From JBALVO01 sp036961445 (GTDB taxonomy: Bacteria; Pseudomonadota; Gammaproteobacteria; Pseudomonadales; Halieaceae), in contig JBALVO010000035.1 in NCBI GenBank assembly GCA_036961445.1, positions 1 through 32,361 of the forward strand: DNA of 32,361 nucleotides, given 5' to 3'. The translations under genes and the position numbers were made by a program. This document shows, piece after piece, positions 16,204-25,315 of the stretch. The notes beneath the pieces are model-generated. The model did not search any database, had not been told where the DNA came from, and saw nothing but the letters and a program-made list of their open reading frames with translations. Position 1 is the first letter of the stretch; every line of letters begins with the position of its first letter.

Positions 16204-16730
16204 GCGTCACGCTCCCTCACGTTCAGCACACCCACAAAATTACAGGGACGATGACTGCTATCGAGTTGCTCGCGGATAAGACCATTCCAGGCGGTCTTGC
16301 AGGCCCCGGTGGAGCCCGGCATACAAAATATAACCGTATCGTTGGCAAAACCAGCCAGGGCTCGTGACTGCACCGTGGAGGAACCGATTTCCTGGTAGGA
16401 TAACGCGCGGAAAACTTCACCAAAGCCATCAATGTCTTTGTCGAACAGGGGCCGTACCGCTTCCGGGGTGGAGTCTCTCCCGGAAAAGCCCGTGCCACCG
16501 GTGATTAGTACGGCATCAATAGCATCATCAGCAATCCAGGCTGACAGGCTCGCTCTGATACGGTAGATGTCGTCAACCACGATGGCTTTGGCGGCGCTGC
16601 AGTGCCCCGCGGCTTCCAGCGCGGAAACCAGGTAGTGGCCGGAGGTGTCATTATCTTCAGTACGGGTATCAGATACGGTCAGCACCGCCACTGCCAGTGG
16701 CTGTGCTTTATCATCGGTGGCCTTGGCCAT
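16200..16730 (-). CDS. moaB: Molybdenum cofactor biosynthesis protein B
   Basis: The MoaB/MogA fold binds molybdopterin and, in MogA-type members, adenylylates it before MoeA acts. Visible segments are AVLTVSDTRTEDNDTSG (14-30), VLITGGTGFSGRDSTPEAV and MPGSTGACKTAWNGLI, the last two forming the pterin-binding site. The length of 176 aa is typical. It overlaps moeA by a few bases and starts 12 bases after the RmlD-like gene, so the three may share a transcript. No moaA, moaC, moaD or moaE lies in the window. Confidence 0.94.
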   Translation of the reverse strand: MAKATDDKAQPLAVAVLTVSDTRTEDNDTSGHYLVSALEAAGHCSAAKAIVVDDIYRIRASLSAWIADDAIDAVLITGGTGFSGRDSTPEAVRPLFDKDIDGFGEVFRALSYQEIGSSTVQSRALAGFANDTVIFCMPGSTGACKTAWNGLIREQLDSSHRPCNFVGVLNVRERDA

Positions 16731-16742
16731 GCGGGTCTCTCT

Positions 16743-17606
16743 CTATTGTTGATCGTCGTAATAGTGTTTCACAATATCGGCGATGGTGCGGCGCCAGGGA
16801 ACTTGCTTGATAGCAAAGGTATTGCGAATTTTGGTGCAGTTCAAAGCACGGTTAAGCGGGGCCAGGCCATCCGGTTCAGGCTTCAGTTGCACCGCGGCAG
16901 CGCTGAACTCGGAAAACTGTGACGCAGAAGCAAGCAGCGCTTCGGCGAACTCATAATATGTGGCGGTATCAGAACTGCAGTAGTGGTAGATACCCCAACA
17001 GGTCAGGCCGGTACTCAATTGATCCAGCAACGCCGACACCACCCTGGCCCCATCATCGGCTGCCACCGGACAGCCACGCAGATTATTATCCAGTGTCAGG
17101 CTACCGCCCTCATGCAACGGGCGCAGCATCTGGGTAATCAGATTGGTTCCCTCGTAGGAAAAAATCGGACCCAGACGCAAAATGACATGGCGCTCACAAC
17201 TGTCGGCAACCACTTGCTCTGCCATAGCAAGCAACTGGCCAACTGTCTCATGGTTGTCGGGTAAATCGTTTTCTGTGTAGGGTCTATCCAACTGGCCGGA
17301 AAACACTCTGGAGCTGGATACGTACAGATAGGCAACCTCGGTACGTTGACAGGCCTTTGCAACCCAGTGGCAACGTTTCAGGTCCAGCTCCTGAATCTGC
17401 TCTTCACCATCTCCCGCCGCCTCAATACGAACATCGACCACGATATCGCATTTGGCGCGCACAACACTTTTCTTGGCCTGCCGCTCGCTCTTCCAACGGC
17501 AGGCGGCACGCGACACCGGCAGCACTTCATGCCGCCCCGACAGCGCTTGCTGCTCAGCTAAGGCCTGCCCCAGAGGAGTGTCCGATCCCAGTAAGAGTAC
17601 ACGCAC
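16743..17606 (-). CDS. RmlD-like sugar-nucleotide-binding family protein with altered catalytic residues
   Basis: The Rossmann start MRVLLLGSDTPLGQALAEQ and the central YVSSSRVFSGQLDRPYTENDLPD (95-117) match extended SDR proteins of the RmlD (dTDP-4-dehydrorhamnose reductase) group. Where these normally continue with a YGxxK motif, this protein reads V122-G-Q-L-L126, so both the catalytic Tyr and Lys are missing. RLGPIFSYEGTNLI and WGIYHYCSSD keep the C-terminal fold pattern. It is 287 aa and starts at GTG. It lies between ssb and moaB, with no rmlA, rmlB or rmlC nearby. A non-catalytic binding or regulatory role is inferred; rhamnose synthesis is unlikely. Confidence 0.75.
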   Translation of the reverse strand: MRVLLLGSDTPLGQALAEQQALSGRHEVLPVSRAACRWKSERQAKKSVVRAKCDIVVDVRIEAAGDGEEQIQELDLKRCHWVAKACQRTEVAYLYVSSSRVFSGQLDRPYTENDLPDNHETVGQLLAMAEQVVADSCERHVILRLGPIFSYEGTNLITQMLRPLHEGGSLTLDNNLRGCPVAADDGARVVSALLDQLSTGLTCWGIYHYCSSDTATYYEFAEALLASASQFSEFSAAAVQLKPEPDGLAPLNRALNCTKIRNTFAIKQVPWRRTIADIVKHYYDDQQ

Positions 17607-17637
17607 TGCAGTTGTTCCCTCGCACCGGGGTTACTGT

Positions 17638-17656
17638 CCGGGCAGCAAATGCCCGG
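17638..17656 (-). terminator. Hairpin between ssb and the RmlD-like gene
   Basis: A perfect 7-bp GC-rich stem, CCGGGCA (17638-17644) with TGCCCGG (17650-17656) and a 5-base loop, lies 19 bases after the ssb stop. No U tract follows on the minus strand, so it may only weaken read-through or protect the ssb 3' end. Confidence 0.35.
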
Positions 17657-17675
17657 TCATGAATGGCAGATGTGT

Positions 17676-18179
17676 TTAAAAAGGTATGTCATCGTCAAAG
17701 CTGCCAAAATCCCCAGGCGGAGATGACGGCGCTGGTGCAGGTGCACCGCCGGCCGGAGCTCTCGGTGCAGCTGCGGGGGCCGCCCGCGGTGCACTCTGGG
17801 CGTACTCACCGGACTCCTGGTGGCCACCACCCTGCCCTGCGCGACTGTCGAGCATTTGCATTTCGGCCCCTACGATCTCCGTGGTGTATCTATCCTGGCC
17901 TTCCTTATCCTGCCATTTACGGGTACGCAATGAACCCTCTACGTAAACTTTAGAGCCCTTGCGCAGATATTCGCCAGCAATTTCTGCCAATCGATTAAAA
18001 AACACCACCCGATGCCACTCAGTTCGCTCCTGAGGTTGACCTGTCTGCTTGTCTTTCCACGCTTCAGAAGTCGCAATCGAGATATTGGTGATTGCGGCGC
18101 CTGCCTGGGTGTAGCGGGTTTCCGGGTCGTTGCCTAAATTGCCTACCAGGATGACTTTGTTAATGCCCCGTGCGGCCAT
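17676..18179 (-). CDS. ssb: Single-stranded DNA-binding protein
   Basis: SSB coats single-stranded DNA in replication, repair and recombination and recruits partners by its tail. The OB fold covers about 1-112 (MAARGINKVILVGNLGNDPE, then WHRVVFFNRLAEIAGEYLRKGSKVY). A disordered linker rich in Gly, Ala and Pro follows, ending in the acidic tip DDDIPF, the partner-binding peptide. At 167 aa it is near E. coli SSB (178). GAGGAAA precedes the ATG. It is downstream of the MFS gene with a 147-base gap that probably holds its own promoter. Confidence 0.98.
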   Translation of the reverse strand: MAARGINKVILVGNLGNDPETRYTQAGAAITNISIATSEAWKDKQTGQPQERTEWHRVVFFNRLAEIAGEYLRKGSKVYVEGSLRTRKWQDKEGQDRYTTEIVGAEMQMLDSRAGQGGGHQESGEYAQSAPRAAPAAAPRAPAGGAPAPAPSSPPGDFGSFDDDIPF

Positions 18180-18326
18180 AAAATTTCCTCATTATTTGAA
18201 CTATATCGAAACAGATTTTAGCAGTCGACTATAGCAATCCCACCATGCAATTGCGACAGCAATGGCGGTCAAAATCGATCAAATCCGCGGCCGGGCACTA
18301 GCGCTGTGCCTAACTGGCATTCGCGC

Positions 18327-19523
18327 TCAGGATTCCTGCATCGGGTCTGACTCCACGGCAGCAGACTGGCCCGCAGGAAGTACGATCAGCCCCCACAGAG
18401 CAGCCAGAGTCAGGCACACCGCCAGCAGCGAGGTAGTACCCATGTACTGCAAAATCCATCCACCTGCGGCACCACCGGCAAATGCTCCCAGAAACTGGCA
18501 GGTAGAAAAGGCGCCCATAGCGGTGCCTTTGCCGCCAGCGAATACCGTCTTGCTCACCAGGGAGGGCAGTGTCGCTTCTAGATAGTTGAAGCCCACAAAA
18601 AATAGCCACAAACCCAGGTAAAATATTACCGTACTTGAGGTAAACCCCAGCAGGGCGATCGCGGTAAATACCAGGGCGATGCCCAGTAAGAAAACCTCAT
18701 GCAGGCGGCCACCGCGCTCGGCCACAATCATAAGAGGAACCATCCCGACGATAGAGAGCACCAGCGTGGGCAGGTAAACCATCCAGTGATTTTGCCGATC
18801 AATGCCGGCAGACTGCTCCAGAAAGACGGGAACCAGCAGAAAACTGGCCATGAGGATAAAGTGCAGGACAAATACGCCGAAATTAAGTCGTGCCAGGGCT
18901 GGATTCCGCAGGCTGTGCCAGATTAATCCCGAGCGCGCGCCTACCTCACTGTGTTCAATGCCCAGCTTTGGTGGCGTGGGCACCAGCAGCAGCACAATAC
19001 CGACACCGGCCACAGCGAGCGCGGCAGTAAACCAGAAAACACCGGAAAGACCGCCGGCAGCGGCCACTACAGGCCCCAGGACCAAAGCCACCGCAAAGGA
19101 CAGGCCGATACTCATGCCCACCACTGCCATCGCTTTGGTGCGCTGCTCTTCCCGCGTCAAATCCGCTACCAGGGCCATCACCGTACTGGCGATCGCACCC
19201 GCTCCCTGCAAGGCACGCCCGGCCACAATGCCGGGGACGCTCTCTGCCATCCCCGCCACGATGCTGCCCAGGGCAAATAGCACCAAACCGCCGACAATCA
19301 CCGGCTTGCGTCCCACATGGTCAGACAACCAGCCAAAAGGAATCTGCAGCACAGCCTGGGTCAGCCCATAGACGCCCAGGGCGAGGCCGATCAAGGTCGG
19401 GGTAGCTCCCGGCATATCGGCGGCATATAGCGCCAGCAATGGCAGCACCATAAACAGGCCCAACATGCGAAAGCTGTATAACAGCGCAAGGGAGCCAACA
19501 GTGCGCTTTTCCAGCGCTGTCAT
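18327..19523 (-). CDS. Major facilitator superfamily transporter
   Basis: This is an inner-membrane secondary transporter with about 12 hydrophobic segments. The MFS motif between segments 2 and 3 reads GWLSDHVGRKPVI, and the second half repeats the six-segment pattern. At about 398 aa it fits drug/proton-antiporter-like MFS proteins. Substrate is unknown. I use the ATG at 19523; a GTG at 19541 would add six residues, and neither has a clear ribosome site. It sits between ssb and uvrA, the position an MFS gene also occupies in P. aeruginosa, so the linkage is ancestral in this group and need not mean a DNA-repair function. Confidence 0.88.
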   Translation of the reverse strand: MTALEKRTVGSLALLYSFRMLGLFMVLPLLALYAADMPGATPTLIGLALGVYGLTQAVLQIPFGWLSDHVGRKPVIVGGLVLFALGSIVAGMAESVPGIVAGRALQGAGAIASTVMALVADLTREEQRTKAMAVVGMSIGLSFAVALVLGPVVAAAGGLSGVFWFTAALAVAGVGIVLLLVPTPPKLGIEHSEVGARSGLIWHSLRNPALARLNFGVFVLHFILMASFLLVPVFLEQSAGIDRQNHWMVYLPTLVLSIVGMVPLMIVAERGGRLHEVFLLGIALVFTAIALLGFTSSTVIFYLGLWLFFVGFNYLEATLPSLVSKTVFAGGKGTAMGAFSTCQFLGAFAGGAAGGWILQYMGTTSLLAVCLTLAALWGLIVLPAGQSAAVESDPMQES

Positions 19524-19636
19524 GGGGTTTTCAGTTATCACAAGAATTGGTCACTAAAAATGCCGCCATATACTACCAGTTTCCCCGTCTGCATAACATC
19601 CAGTACTCTGGCGGCAGGTTAAAAAGCATGATCTTT

Positions 19637-19666
19637 TTGCCAGGCACCCAAGCCTGGGCATATACT
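19637..19666 (+). promoter_or_regulatory. Candidate sigma70 promoter for uvrA
   Basis: TTGCCA (19637-19642) and TATACT (19661-19666) are 18 bases apart, about 36 bases before the uvrA ATG. I looked for a LexA box of the CTG-N10-CAG type around it and found none. Confidence 0.45.
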
Positions 19667-19702
19667 GTCGCGTTTGAATTCGATATCTGCATTAGGGGCC
19701 CT

Positions 19703-22549
19703 ATGGACACCATACAAGTACGCGGCGCGCGTACGCACAACCTGAAAAATATCGACCTGGATATTCCCAGGGATAAGCTGGTCGTCATCACCGGCCTGTC
19801 TGGGTCAGGAAAGTCATCGCTCGCCTTTGACACTCTTTACGCCGAGGGACAGCGACGCTACGTAGAGTCACTGTCCACCTATGCCCGCCAATTCCTGTCC
19901 ATGATGGAAAAGCCGGATATCGATCATATTGAGGGGCTGTCGCCAGCCATCTCTATCGAGCAGAAGTCTACCTCGCACAACCCACGCTCCACCGTGGGCA
20001 CCATTACTGAAATCTACGACTATCTGCGACTGCTGTTCGCCCGGGTTGGCGATCCGCGCTGCCCGGACCACAACCTCAACCTGCAAGCCCAGACCGTAAG
20101 CCAGATGGTAGATTCTGTTCTCGCCCTGCCCGCTGGAACCAAGCTGATGTTGCTGGCACCGGTGGTGCGCGATCGCAAGGGCGAACACCTGCATGTGTTT
20201 GAAGAACTTCGCGCCAGCGGCTTTGTCCGCGCCCGTATCGATGGCATCGTCACGGAACTGGATGATGTTCCGGAACTGGACAAGAAGAAAAAACACCGTA
20301 TTGAAGTGGTGGTCGATCGCTTCAAGGTGCGCGATGACCTGGGTATACGCGTGGCAGAATCTTTTGAAACCGCCCTGGGCCTGACAGACGGACTCGCTGC
20401 GATCAGCTACATGGATGGCGAGGCCGACGATATTAGCTTCTCCGCACGCTTCGCCTGCCCCGAGTGCGGCCACAGCATCGACGAACTGGAGCCGAGATTA
20501 TTCTCATTCAACAATCCGGCCGGCGCCTGCAGCGGTTGTGATGGACTGGGCGTTAAACAGTACTTTGATGAAGAGCGCATTGTCCTGTTCCCCGAGGCCA
20601 GCCTTGCAGAAGGCGCCATCCGCGGTTGGGATAGGCGCAATGTCTATTACTTTCATATGCTGACCTCTCTGGCCGACCACTATGGTTTTGATATCGACAC
20701 CCCTTTTGAGGAATTGAGTAAAAAACACCGACAGACCATCCTCAAGGGCAGTGGCAAACAGGAGATCGCCTTTTCCTATGTCAACGATAGAGGTGATGTA
20801 TTCAAGCGCAACCACTCCTTTGAGGGCATCATTCCCAATATGGAGCGCCGCTACCGGGACACTGATTCTCAATCCGTGCGCGAAGACCTGGCCAAATTCC
20901 TCGCCACCCAACCCTGCCCGGATTGTGGCGGTACCCGCCTGCGCCGGGATGCTCGTCACGTCTTTGTAGACGAACGCACCCTACCGAGCATCACGGAAAT
21001 GGCCGTCGGTGACGCCGAAATCTATTTTGAGCAATTGCAGCTGGAAGGCCGCAAGGGCGAGATTGCCGACAAGATCCTCAAGGAGTTGCGCGCACGTTAT
21101 CGCTTCCTGGTGGATGTTGGGCTGAATTACCTGTCACTTAATCGCAGTGCCGAAACCCTGTCCGGCGGTGAAGCCCAGCGCATAAGGTTAGCCTCACAGA
21201 TAGGCGCAGGGCTGGTAGGTGTTATGTACATTCTGGACGAGCCTTCTATAGGTCTGCATCAACGCGACAATGAGCGTCTGCTGAAAACCCTCAACCACCT
21301 GCGTGACCTGGGCAATACCGTTATCGTGGTGGAACACGATGAAGATGCTATTCGCAGCGCCGACCATATCATCGATATCGGCCCCGGCGCCGGCGTACAT
21401 GGCGGTGAAATCGTCGCACAGGGTAAACTCAAGGATATTCTGGGGAACGAGAATTCACTCACCGGGGCCTACCTGTCGGGCAACAAAAAAATAGAGATAC
21501 CGCAGCGCCGCACCCCGAACAACCCAAAACGGCAGTTGGTATTGGCAGGCGCTAGCGGCAATAATTTGCAGAACGTAGAGCTGGAGATTCCGCTGGGGCT
21601 GCTGACCTGCGTTACCGGTGTCTCCGGCTCGGGCAAATCCACGCTTATCAACAGTACTTTGTACCCCATTGCGGCAACTGAGTTAAATGGCGCTACCACA
21701 CTCACCCCGGCACCCTACACGTCGATTGCCGGCATGGAGCTGATCGATAAGTGCATTGATATCGACCAGAGCCCTATTGGCCGCACTCCGCGCTCCAATC
21801 CGGCAACCTATACCGGTATTTTTACCCCCGTACGCGAACTGTTTGCCGGCACTCAGGAAGCCCGTTCGCGCGGCTACAAACCGGGACGCTTCAGCTTTAA
21901 CGTCAAAGGCGGTCGCTGCGAAGCCTGCCAGGGCGATGGCGTCACCAAGGTGGAGATGCACTTCCTACCCGACATTTATGTTCCCTGCGATGTGTGCAAG
22001 GGCAAGCGCTATAACAGGGAAACCCTGGAAATCCGTTACAAAGGGAAGAATATCCACGAAGTTCTGGATATGACGGTGGAGGATGCACTAACCTTCTTCG
22101 AACCTGTGCCTAGCATAGCGCGCAAGCTGCAGACCCTGATGGACGTTGGCCTCACCTACATCCGCCTGGGCCAGGCCGCAACCACGTTGTCAGGTGGAGA
22201 AGCGCAACGGGTCAAGCTATCGCGCGAGTTATCCAAGCGCGATACCGGTAAAACCCTGTACATCCTCGACGAACCCACCACCGGGCTGCACTTCGAGGAT
22301 ATCAAGCAGCTACTGGAAGTACTGCACCGCCTGCGCGATCACGGCAATACCGTGGTCATCATCGAGCACAACCTGGATGTGGTTAAAACCGCGGACTGGG
22401 TGGTGGATCTGGGACCCGAGGGCGGCAGTGGTGGCGGTCAGGTTATTGCGACCGGCACGCCGGAAGATGTGGCGAAGACCAAAGGGTCTTTTACCGGAGA
22501 GTTTTTAGCGCCCATGCTCAAAAAGCGTTCCCGCCAGAAAGCGGCCTGA
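19703..22549 (+). CDS. uvrA: Excinuclease ABC subunit A
   Basis: UvrA is the damage sensor of nucleotide excision repair; a dimer loads UvrB on lesions. It has two ABC ATPase modules: Walker A GLSGSGKSS (31-39) and GVSGSGKST in the second half, with signatures LSGGEAQRIRL and LSGGEAQRVKL and Walker B segments ILDEPSIGL and ILDEPTTGL. Zinc-binding CxxC pairs appear in CPECGH/CSGCDG and CEACQG/CDVCKG. I chose the ATG at 19703 (AGGGG upstream; MDTIQVRGARTHNLKN is the family N-terminus), giving 948 aa; the frame continues back to 19547 but covers the promoter. It is divergent from the MFS gene and convergent with the alpha operon. Confidence 0.98.
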   Translation: MDTIQVRGARTHNLKNIDLDIPRDKLVVITGLSGSGKSSLAFDTLYAEGQRRYVESLSTYARQFLSMMEKPDIDHIEGLSPAISIEQKSTSHNPRSTVGTITEIYDYLRLLFARVGDPRCPDHNLNLQAQTVSQMVDSVLALPAGTKLMLLAPVVRDRKGEHLHVFEELRASGFVRARIDGIVTELDDVPELDKKKKHRIEVVVDRFKVRDDLGIRVAESFETALGLTDGLAAISYMDGEADDISFSARFACPECGHSIDELEPRLFSFNNPAGACSGCDGLGVKQYFDEERIVLFPEASLAEGAIRGWDRRNVYYFHMLTSLADHYGFDIDTPFEELSKKHRQTILKGSGKQEIAFSYVNDRGDVFKRNHSFEGIIPNMERRYRDTDSQSVREDLAKFLATQPCPDCGGTRLRRDARHVFVDERTLPSITEMAVGDAEIYFEQLQLEGRKGEIADKILKELRARYRFLVDVGLNYLSLNRSAETLSGGEAQRIRLASQIGAGLVGVMYILDEPSIGLHQRDNERLLKTLNHLRDLGNTVIVVEHDEDAIRSADHIIDIGPGAGVHGGEIVAQGKLKDILGNENSLTGAYLSGNKKIEIPQRRTPNNPKRQLVLAGASGNNLQNVELEIPLGLLTCVTGVSGSGKSTLINSTLYPIAATELNGATTLTPAPYTSIAGMELIDKCIDIDQSPIGRTPRSNPATYTGIFTPVRELFAGTQEARSRGYKPGRFSFNVKGGRCEACQGDGVTKVEMHFLPDIYVPCDVCKGKRYNRETLEIRYKGKNIHEVLDMTVEDALTFFEPVPSIARKLQTLMDVGLTYIRLGQAATTLSGGEAQRVKLSRELSKRDTGKTLYILDEPTTGLHFEDIKQLLEVLHRLRDHGNTVVIIEHNLDVVKTADWVVDLGPEGGSGGGQVIATGTPEDVAKTKGSFTGEFLAPMLKKRSRQKAA

Positions 22550-22647
22550 AACTTTCCTGGCCGGCCAGCTACCCTTCGAACCCGGCCCCGGAGAGGCCTG
22601 GTATCTAACCCGCGACTCGGATCAGCAAAGCATAATCATTCGAGCAC

Positions 22648-22674
22648 AAAAAAGCCGGGACAATGCCCGGCTTT
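22648..22674 (-). terminator. Intrinsic terminator of the alpha ribosomal operon
   Basis: On the minus strand a 6-bp GCCGGG/CCCGGC stem, extended by A-U pairs, with a 6-base loop is followed by six U residues (22653-22648). It lies 29 bases after the rplQ stop. On the plus strand only three U residues follow, so it is a weaker terminator for uvrA. Confidence 0.88.
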
Positions 22675-22703
22675 CGAAAGTCCGTCAAGACTGGCAGCGA
22701 CGA

Positions 22704-23090
22704 TTAATCCTCATCACCCTCAGACTCAACCTGCGGACGATCAACCAGCTCAACATAGGCCATAGGGGCCTGGTCACCGGAGCGATAACCGCACTTCAGA
22801 ATGCGAATGTAACCACCGGGGCGCTCCTGGTACCTGGGGCCCAGCTCATTAAACAACTTACCGACTGCCGCTTTATCACGCGTCCGGTCGAATGCCAGGC
22901 GGCGGTTGGCCACGCTGTCGTTCTTGGCCAGGGTGATCAACGGCTCAGCATAGCTGCGCAGTTCCTTGGCCTTGGGCAAAGTTGTTTTTATCAGCTCGTG
23001 CTCTACCAGCGACACAGTCATGTTGCGAAACATGGCTTTACGGTGAGAGCTGTTGCGGTTTAACTGACGTCCACTATGGCGATGACGCAT
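22704..23090 (-). CDS. rplQ: 50S ribosomal protein L17
   Basis: The N-terminus MRHRHSGRQLNRNSSHRKAM is the L17 signature, and GYIRILKCGYRSGDQAPMAY is the conserved C-terminal strand. The length of 128 aa matches E. coli (127). It is the last gene of the alpha operon, 75 bases after rpoA, and is followed by a clear intrinsic terminator. Confidence 0.98.
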   Translation of the reverse strand: MRHRHSGRQLNRNSSHRKAMFRNMTVSLVEHELIKTTLPKAKELRSYAEPLITLAKNDSVANRRLAFDRTRDKAAVGKLFNELGPRYQERPGGYIRILKCGYRSGDQAPMAYVELVDRPQVESEGDED

Positions 23091-23165
23091 TTTTCCAATC
23101 CTATTTTCTGTGCTATCTCAGCACTTACAACCAGTGATTCGGGTAGCTGCTACTTTCCTGCGTGT

Positions 23166-24170
23166 TTAAACGCTCAGCACCCGATCGTCGTTTTTCAGGC
23201 TTGCAGGCGGCCATTTGTCCAGGCGCATGCCCAGAGACAATCCGCGTGATGCCAGAACGTCCTTTATCTCTGTAAGCGACTTCTTACCCAGGTTAGGGGT
23301 TTTCAGCAACTCAACTTCAGTGCGCTGTACCAGGTCACCGATGTAGTAGATATTCTCCGCCTTCAGGCAGTTCGCAGAACGTACAGTCAGTTCCAGGTCG
23401 TCTACCGGACGCAGCAGGATCGGATCGACTTCGTCCTCTTCCACAACAGACTCGGACTCACTCTCGCTTTCCAGGTCAACAAACACGGCCAGCTGCTGCT
23501 GCAGGATGGTCGCGGCGCGACGGATAGCTTCTTCCGGATCGATGGTACCGTTGGTTTCCAGATCCAGTACCAGCTTGTCCAGGTCAGTACGCTGTTCCAC
23601 ACGTGCCGCTTCTACCACGTAGGCAACACGGTGTACCGGTGAAAATGTAGCGTCCAACTGCAGACGGCCAATGGAGCGCGTCTCTTCTTCCGGGGTCTCG
23701 CGAGAGTCAGCCGGAGAGTAGCCACGGCCACGCGCGACGGTCAGCTTCATGCTAATTTCAGAATCGCCATTAAGGTGGCAGATGACGTGCTCAGGGTTGC
23801 GGATCTCAATATCGTGATCCACCTGAATATCACCAGCAGTCACTACACCCGGACCTTTCTTGGTAAGGGTCAGTTCGGCTTCTTCCTTGCCGCTCATGAC
23901 CAGGGCTACACCCTTCAGGTTCAACAGGATTTCAATAACATCTTCCTGTACACCTTCGATCGCACTGTACTCGTGCAATACGCCGTCTATTTCCACTTCG
24001 GTGATTGCACAACCGGGCATGGATGACAGCAGGATACGACGCAAGGCGTTACCCAGGGTATGACCAAAGCCACGCTCCAGGGGTTCCAGGGTTACCTGGG
24101 CACGTGTGTTGTTCTTTTCTTCAACACTGATCACACGCGGGGTCAAAAATTCGTTCACTGCACTCTGCAT
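23166..24170 (-). CDS. rpoA: RNA polymerase alpha subunit
   Basis: The alpha dimer nucleates polymerase assembly and contacts activators and UP elements. The N-terminal domain spans about 1-230, with LEPLERGFGHTLGNALRRILLSS (28-50) the dimerisation and assembly core. An acidic serine/glutamate linker (ESESESVVEEDEVD) leads to the C-terminal domain, about 250-320, with the helix-hairpin-helix NLGKKSLTEIKDVLASRGLSLG and DNA-contacting NCLKAENI. The length is 334 aa versus 329 in E. coli. It lies between rpsD and rplQ as usual. Confidence 0.98.
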   Translation of the reverse strand: MQSAVNEFLTPRVISVEEKNNTRAQVTLEPLERGFGHTLGNALRRILLSSMPGCAITEVEIDGVLHEYSAIEGVQEDVIEILLNLKGVALVMSGKEEAELTLTKKGPGVVTAGDIQVDHDIEIRNPEHVICHLNGDSEISMKLTVARGRGYSPADSRETPEEETRSIGRLQLDATFSPVHRVAYVVEAARVEQRTDLDKLVLDLETNGTIDPEEAIRRAATILQQQLAVFVDLESESESESVVEEDEVDPILLRPVDDLELTVRSANCLKAENIYYIGDLVQRTEVELLKTPNLGKKSLTEIKDVLASRGLSLGMRLDKWPPASLKNDDRVLSV

Positions 24171-24206
24171 TTTGGCACCTGTATTGTAGGTTAGTCCTTC
24201 GGTGGA

Positions 24207-24827
24207 TTACTTGGAGTAAAGTTCGACGATCAGGTTTTCATTGATCTCCGAAGGCAGGTCCTGGCGATCAGGCACTGACTTGAATACTCCTTCCAGCTTC
24301 TCGCTGTTCACATCGATCCACTCGGGCTCGCCACGCTGGGCAGCCAGGGCCAGGGCAGACTGCACACGCAGCTGCTTCTTGGCCTTTTCACGCAGGGACA
24401 CAACATCGCCTGCCTTCACCTGGTATGACGCAATGTTGACCACAACGTCATTCACCAGAATCGCCTTGTGAGCCACCATCTGCCGTGATTCAGCACGGGT
24501 AGAGCCAAAGCCCATACGGTAAACCACGTTATCCAACCGACTTTCCAACAGCTGCAGCAGGTTCTCGCCTGTAGCACCCTTAAGCCGGGCAGCTTCTTTG
24601 TAGTAGTTGCGGAACTGCTTCTCCAGCACACCGTACATACGACGTACTTTTTGCTTTTCGCGCAACTGCACACCGTAATCAGACAAACGACCGCGGCGAG
24701 CGCCATGCTGGCCGGGTATTGCTTCCGCTTTACACTTGCTTTCCAACGAGCGCACTCCGCTTTTCAGGAACAGGTCTGTTCCTTCACGACGGGAGAGCTT
24801 GCACTTGGGTCCAATATATCGAGCCAT
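24207..24827 (-). CDS. rpsD: 30S ribosomal protein S4
   Basis: S4 binds 16S rRNA early in 30S assembly and, in E. coli, represses alpha operon translation. MARYIGPKCKLSRREGTDLFLKS is the family start, and the S4 RNA-binding domain (RLDNVVYRMGFGSTRAESRQMVAHKAILVN) follows at about 94-125. The length of 206 aa equals E. coli S4. It lacks the four zinc cysteines of some S4 forms. Confidence 0.98.
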   Translation of the reverse strand: MARYIGPKCKLSRREGTDLFLKSGVRSLESKCKAEAIPGQHGARRGRLSDYGVQLREKQKVRRMYGVLEKQFRNYYKEAARLKGATGENLLQLLESRLDNVVYRMGFGSTRAESRQMVAHKAILVNDVVVNIASYQVKAGDVVSLREKAKKQLRVQSALALAAQRGEPEWIDVNSEKLEGVFKSVPDRQDLPSEINENLIVELYSK

Positions 24828-24847
24828 GTCAATTCTTCCTGTAAGCG

Positions 24848-25240
24848 TTATACGCGACGTTTCTTGGGGGGACGACAGCCGTTATGTGGAATCGGCGTAA
24901 CGTCTGTAATATTGCTGATCTTGTAGCCACAGGAATTCAGCGCGCGAACGGCAGACTCTCTGCCCGGTCCGGGACCTTTTACCTGTACATCAAGGTTCTG
25001 CAGACCATAATCCTTGGCTGCTTCACCGGCGCGCTCAGCAGCTACCTGTGCTGCGAACGGGGTGCTTTTACGCGAACCACGAAAGCCGGAACCACCAGAA
25101 GTGGCCCAACTCAGGGTGTTGCCCTGACGGTCAGTAATAGTGATGATCGTGTTATTGAAGGACGCGTGAATGTGCGCGATACCGTCGACAACAGTCTTGG
25201 TGATTTTCTTACGAGTGCTTTTCGCACCTGGCTTAGCCAT
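24848..25240 (-). CDS. rpsK: 30S ribosomal protein S11
   Basis: S11 sits on the 30S platform near the mRNA exit. DGIAHIHASFNNTIITITD and the segment GGSGFRGSRKSTPFAAQ are diagnostic; the C-terminus ends in PHNGCRPPKKRRV. The length of 130 aa is normal. It follows rpsM by 75 bases, a gap containing a small CTGCAC/GTGCAG hairpin (25268-25283). Confidence 0.98.
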   Translation of the reverse strand: MAKPGAKSTRKKITKTVVDGIAHIHASFNNTIITITDRQGNTLSWATSGGSGFRGSRKSTPFAAQVAAERAGEAAKDYGLQNLDVQVKGPGPGRESAVRALNSCGYKISNITDVTPIPHNGCRPPKKRRV

Positions 25241-25315
25241 AGTTTTTTTCCTGCTTTAATATCAGCACTGCACTAGGGTGCAGCTACACTAAAAAGGATT
25301 CGCTGTGAGTCTAAC

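Noticed and set aside
19547..19702. In-frame extension of uvrA by 52 codons upstream
   Set aside because: It would include the promoter candidate, has no ribosome site, and the UvrA family starts at the MDTIQVRGARTHN segment.
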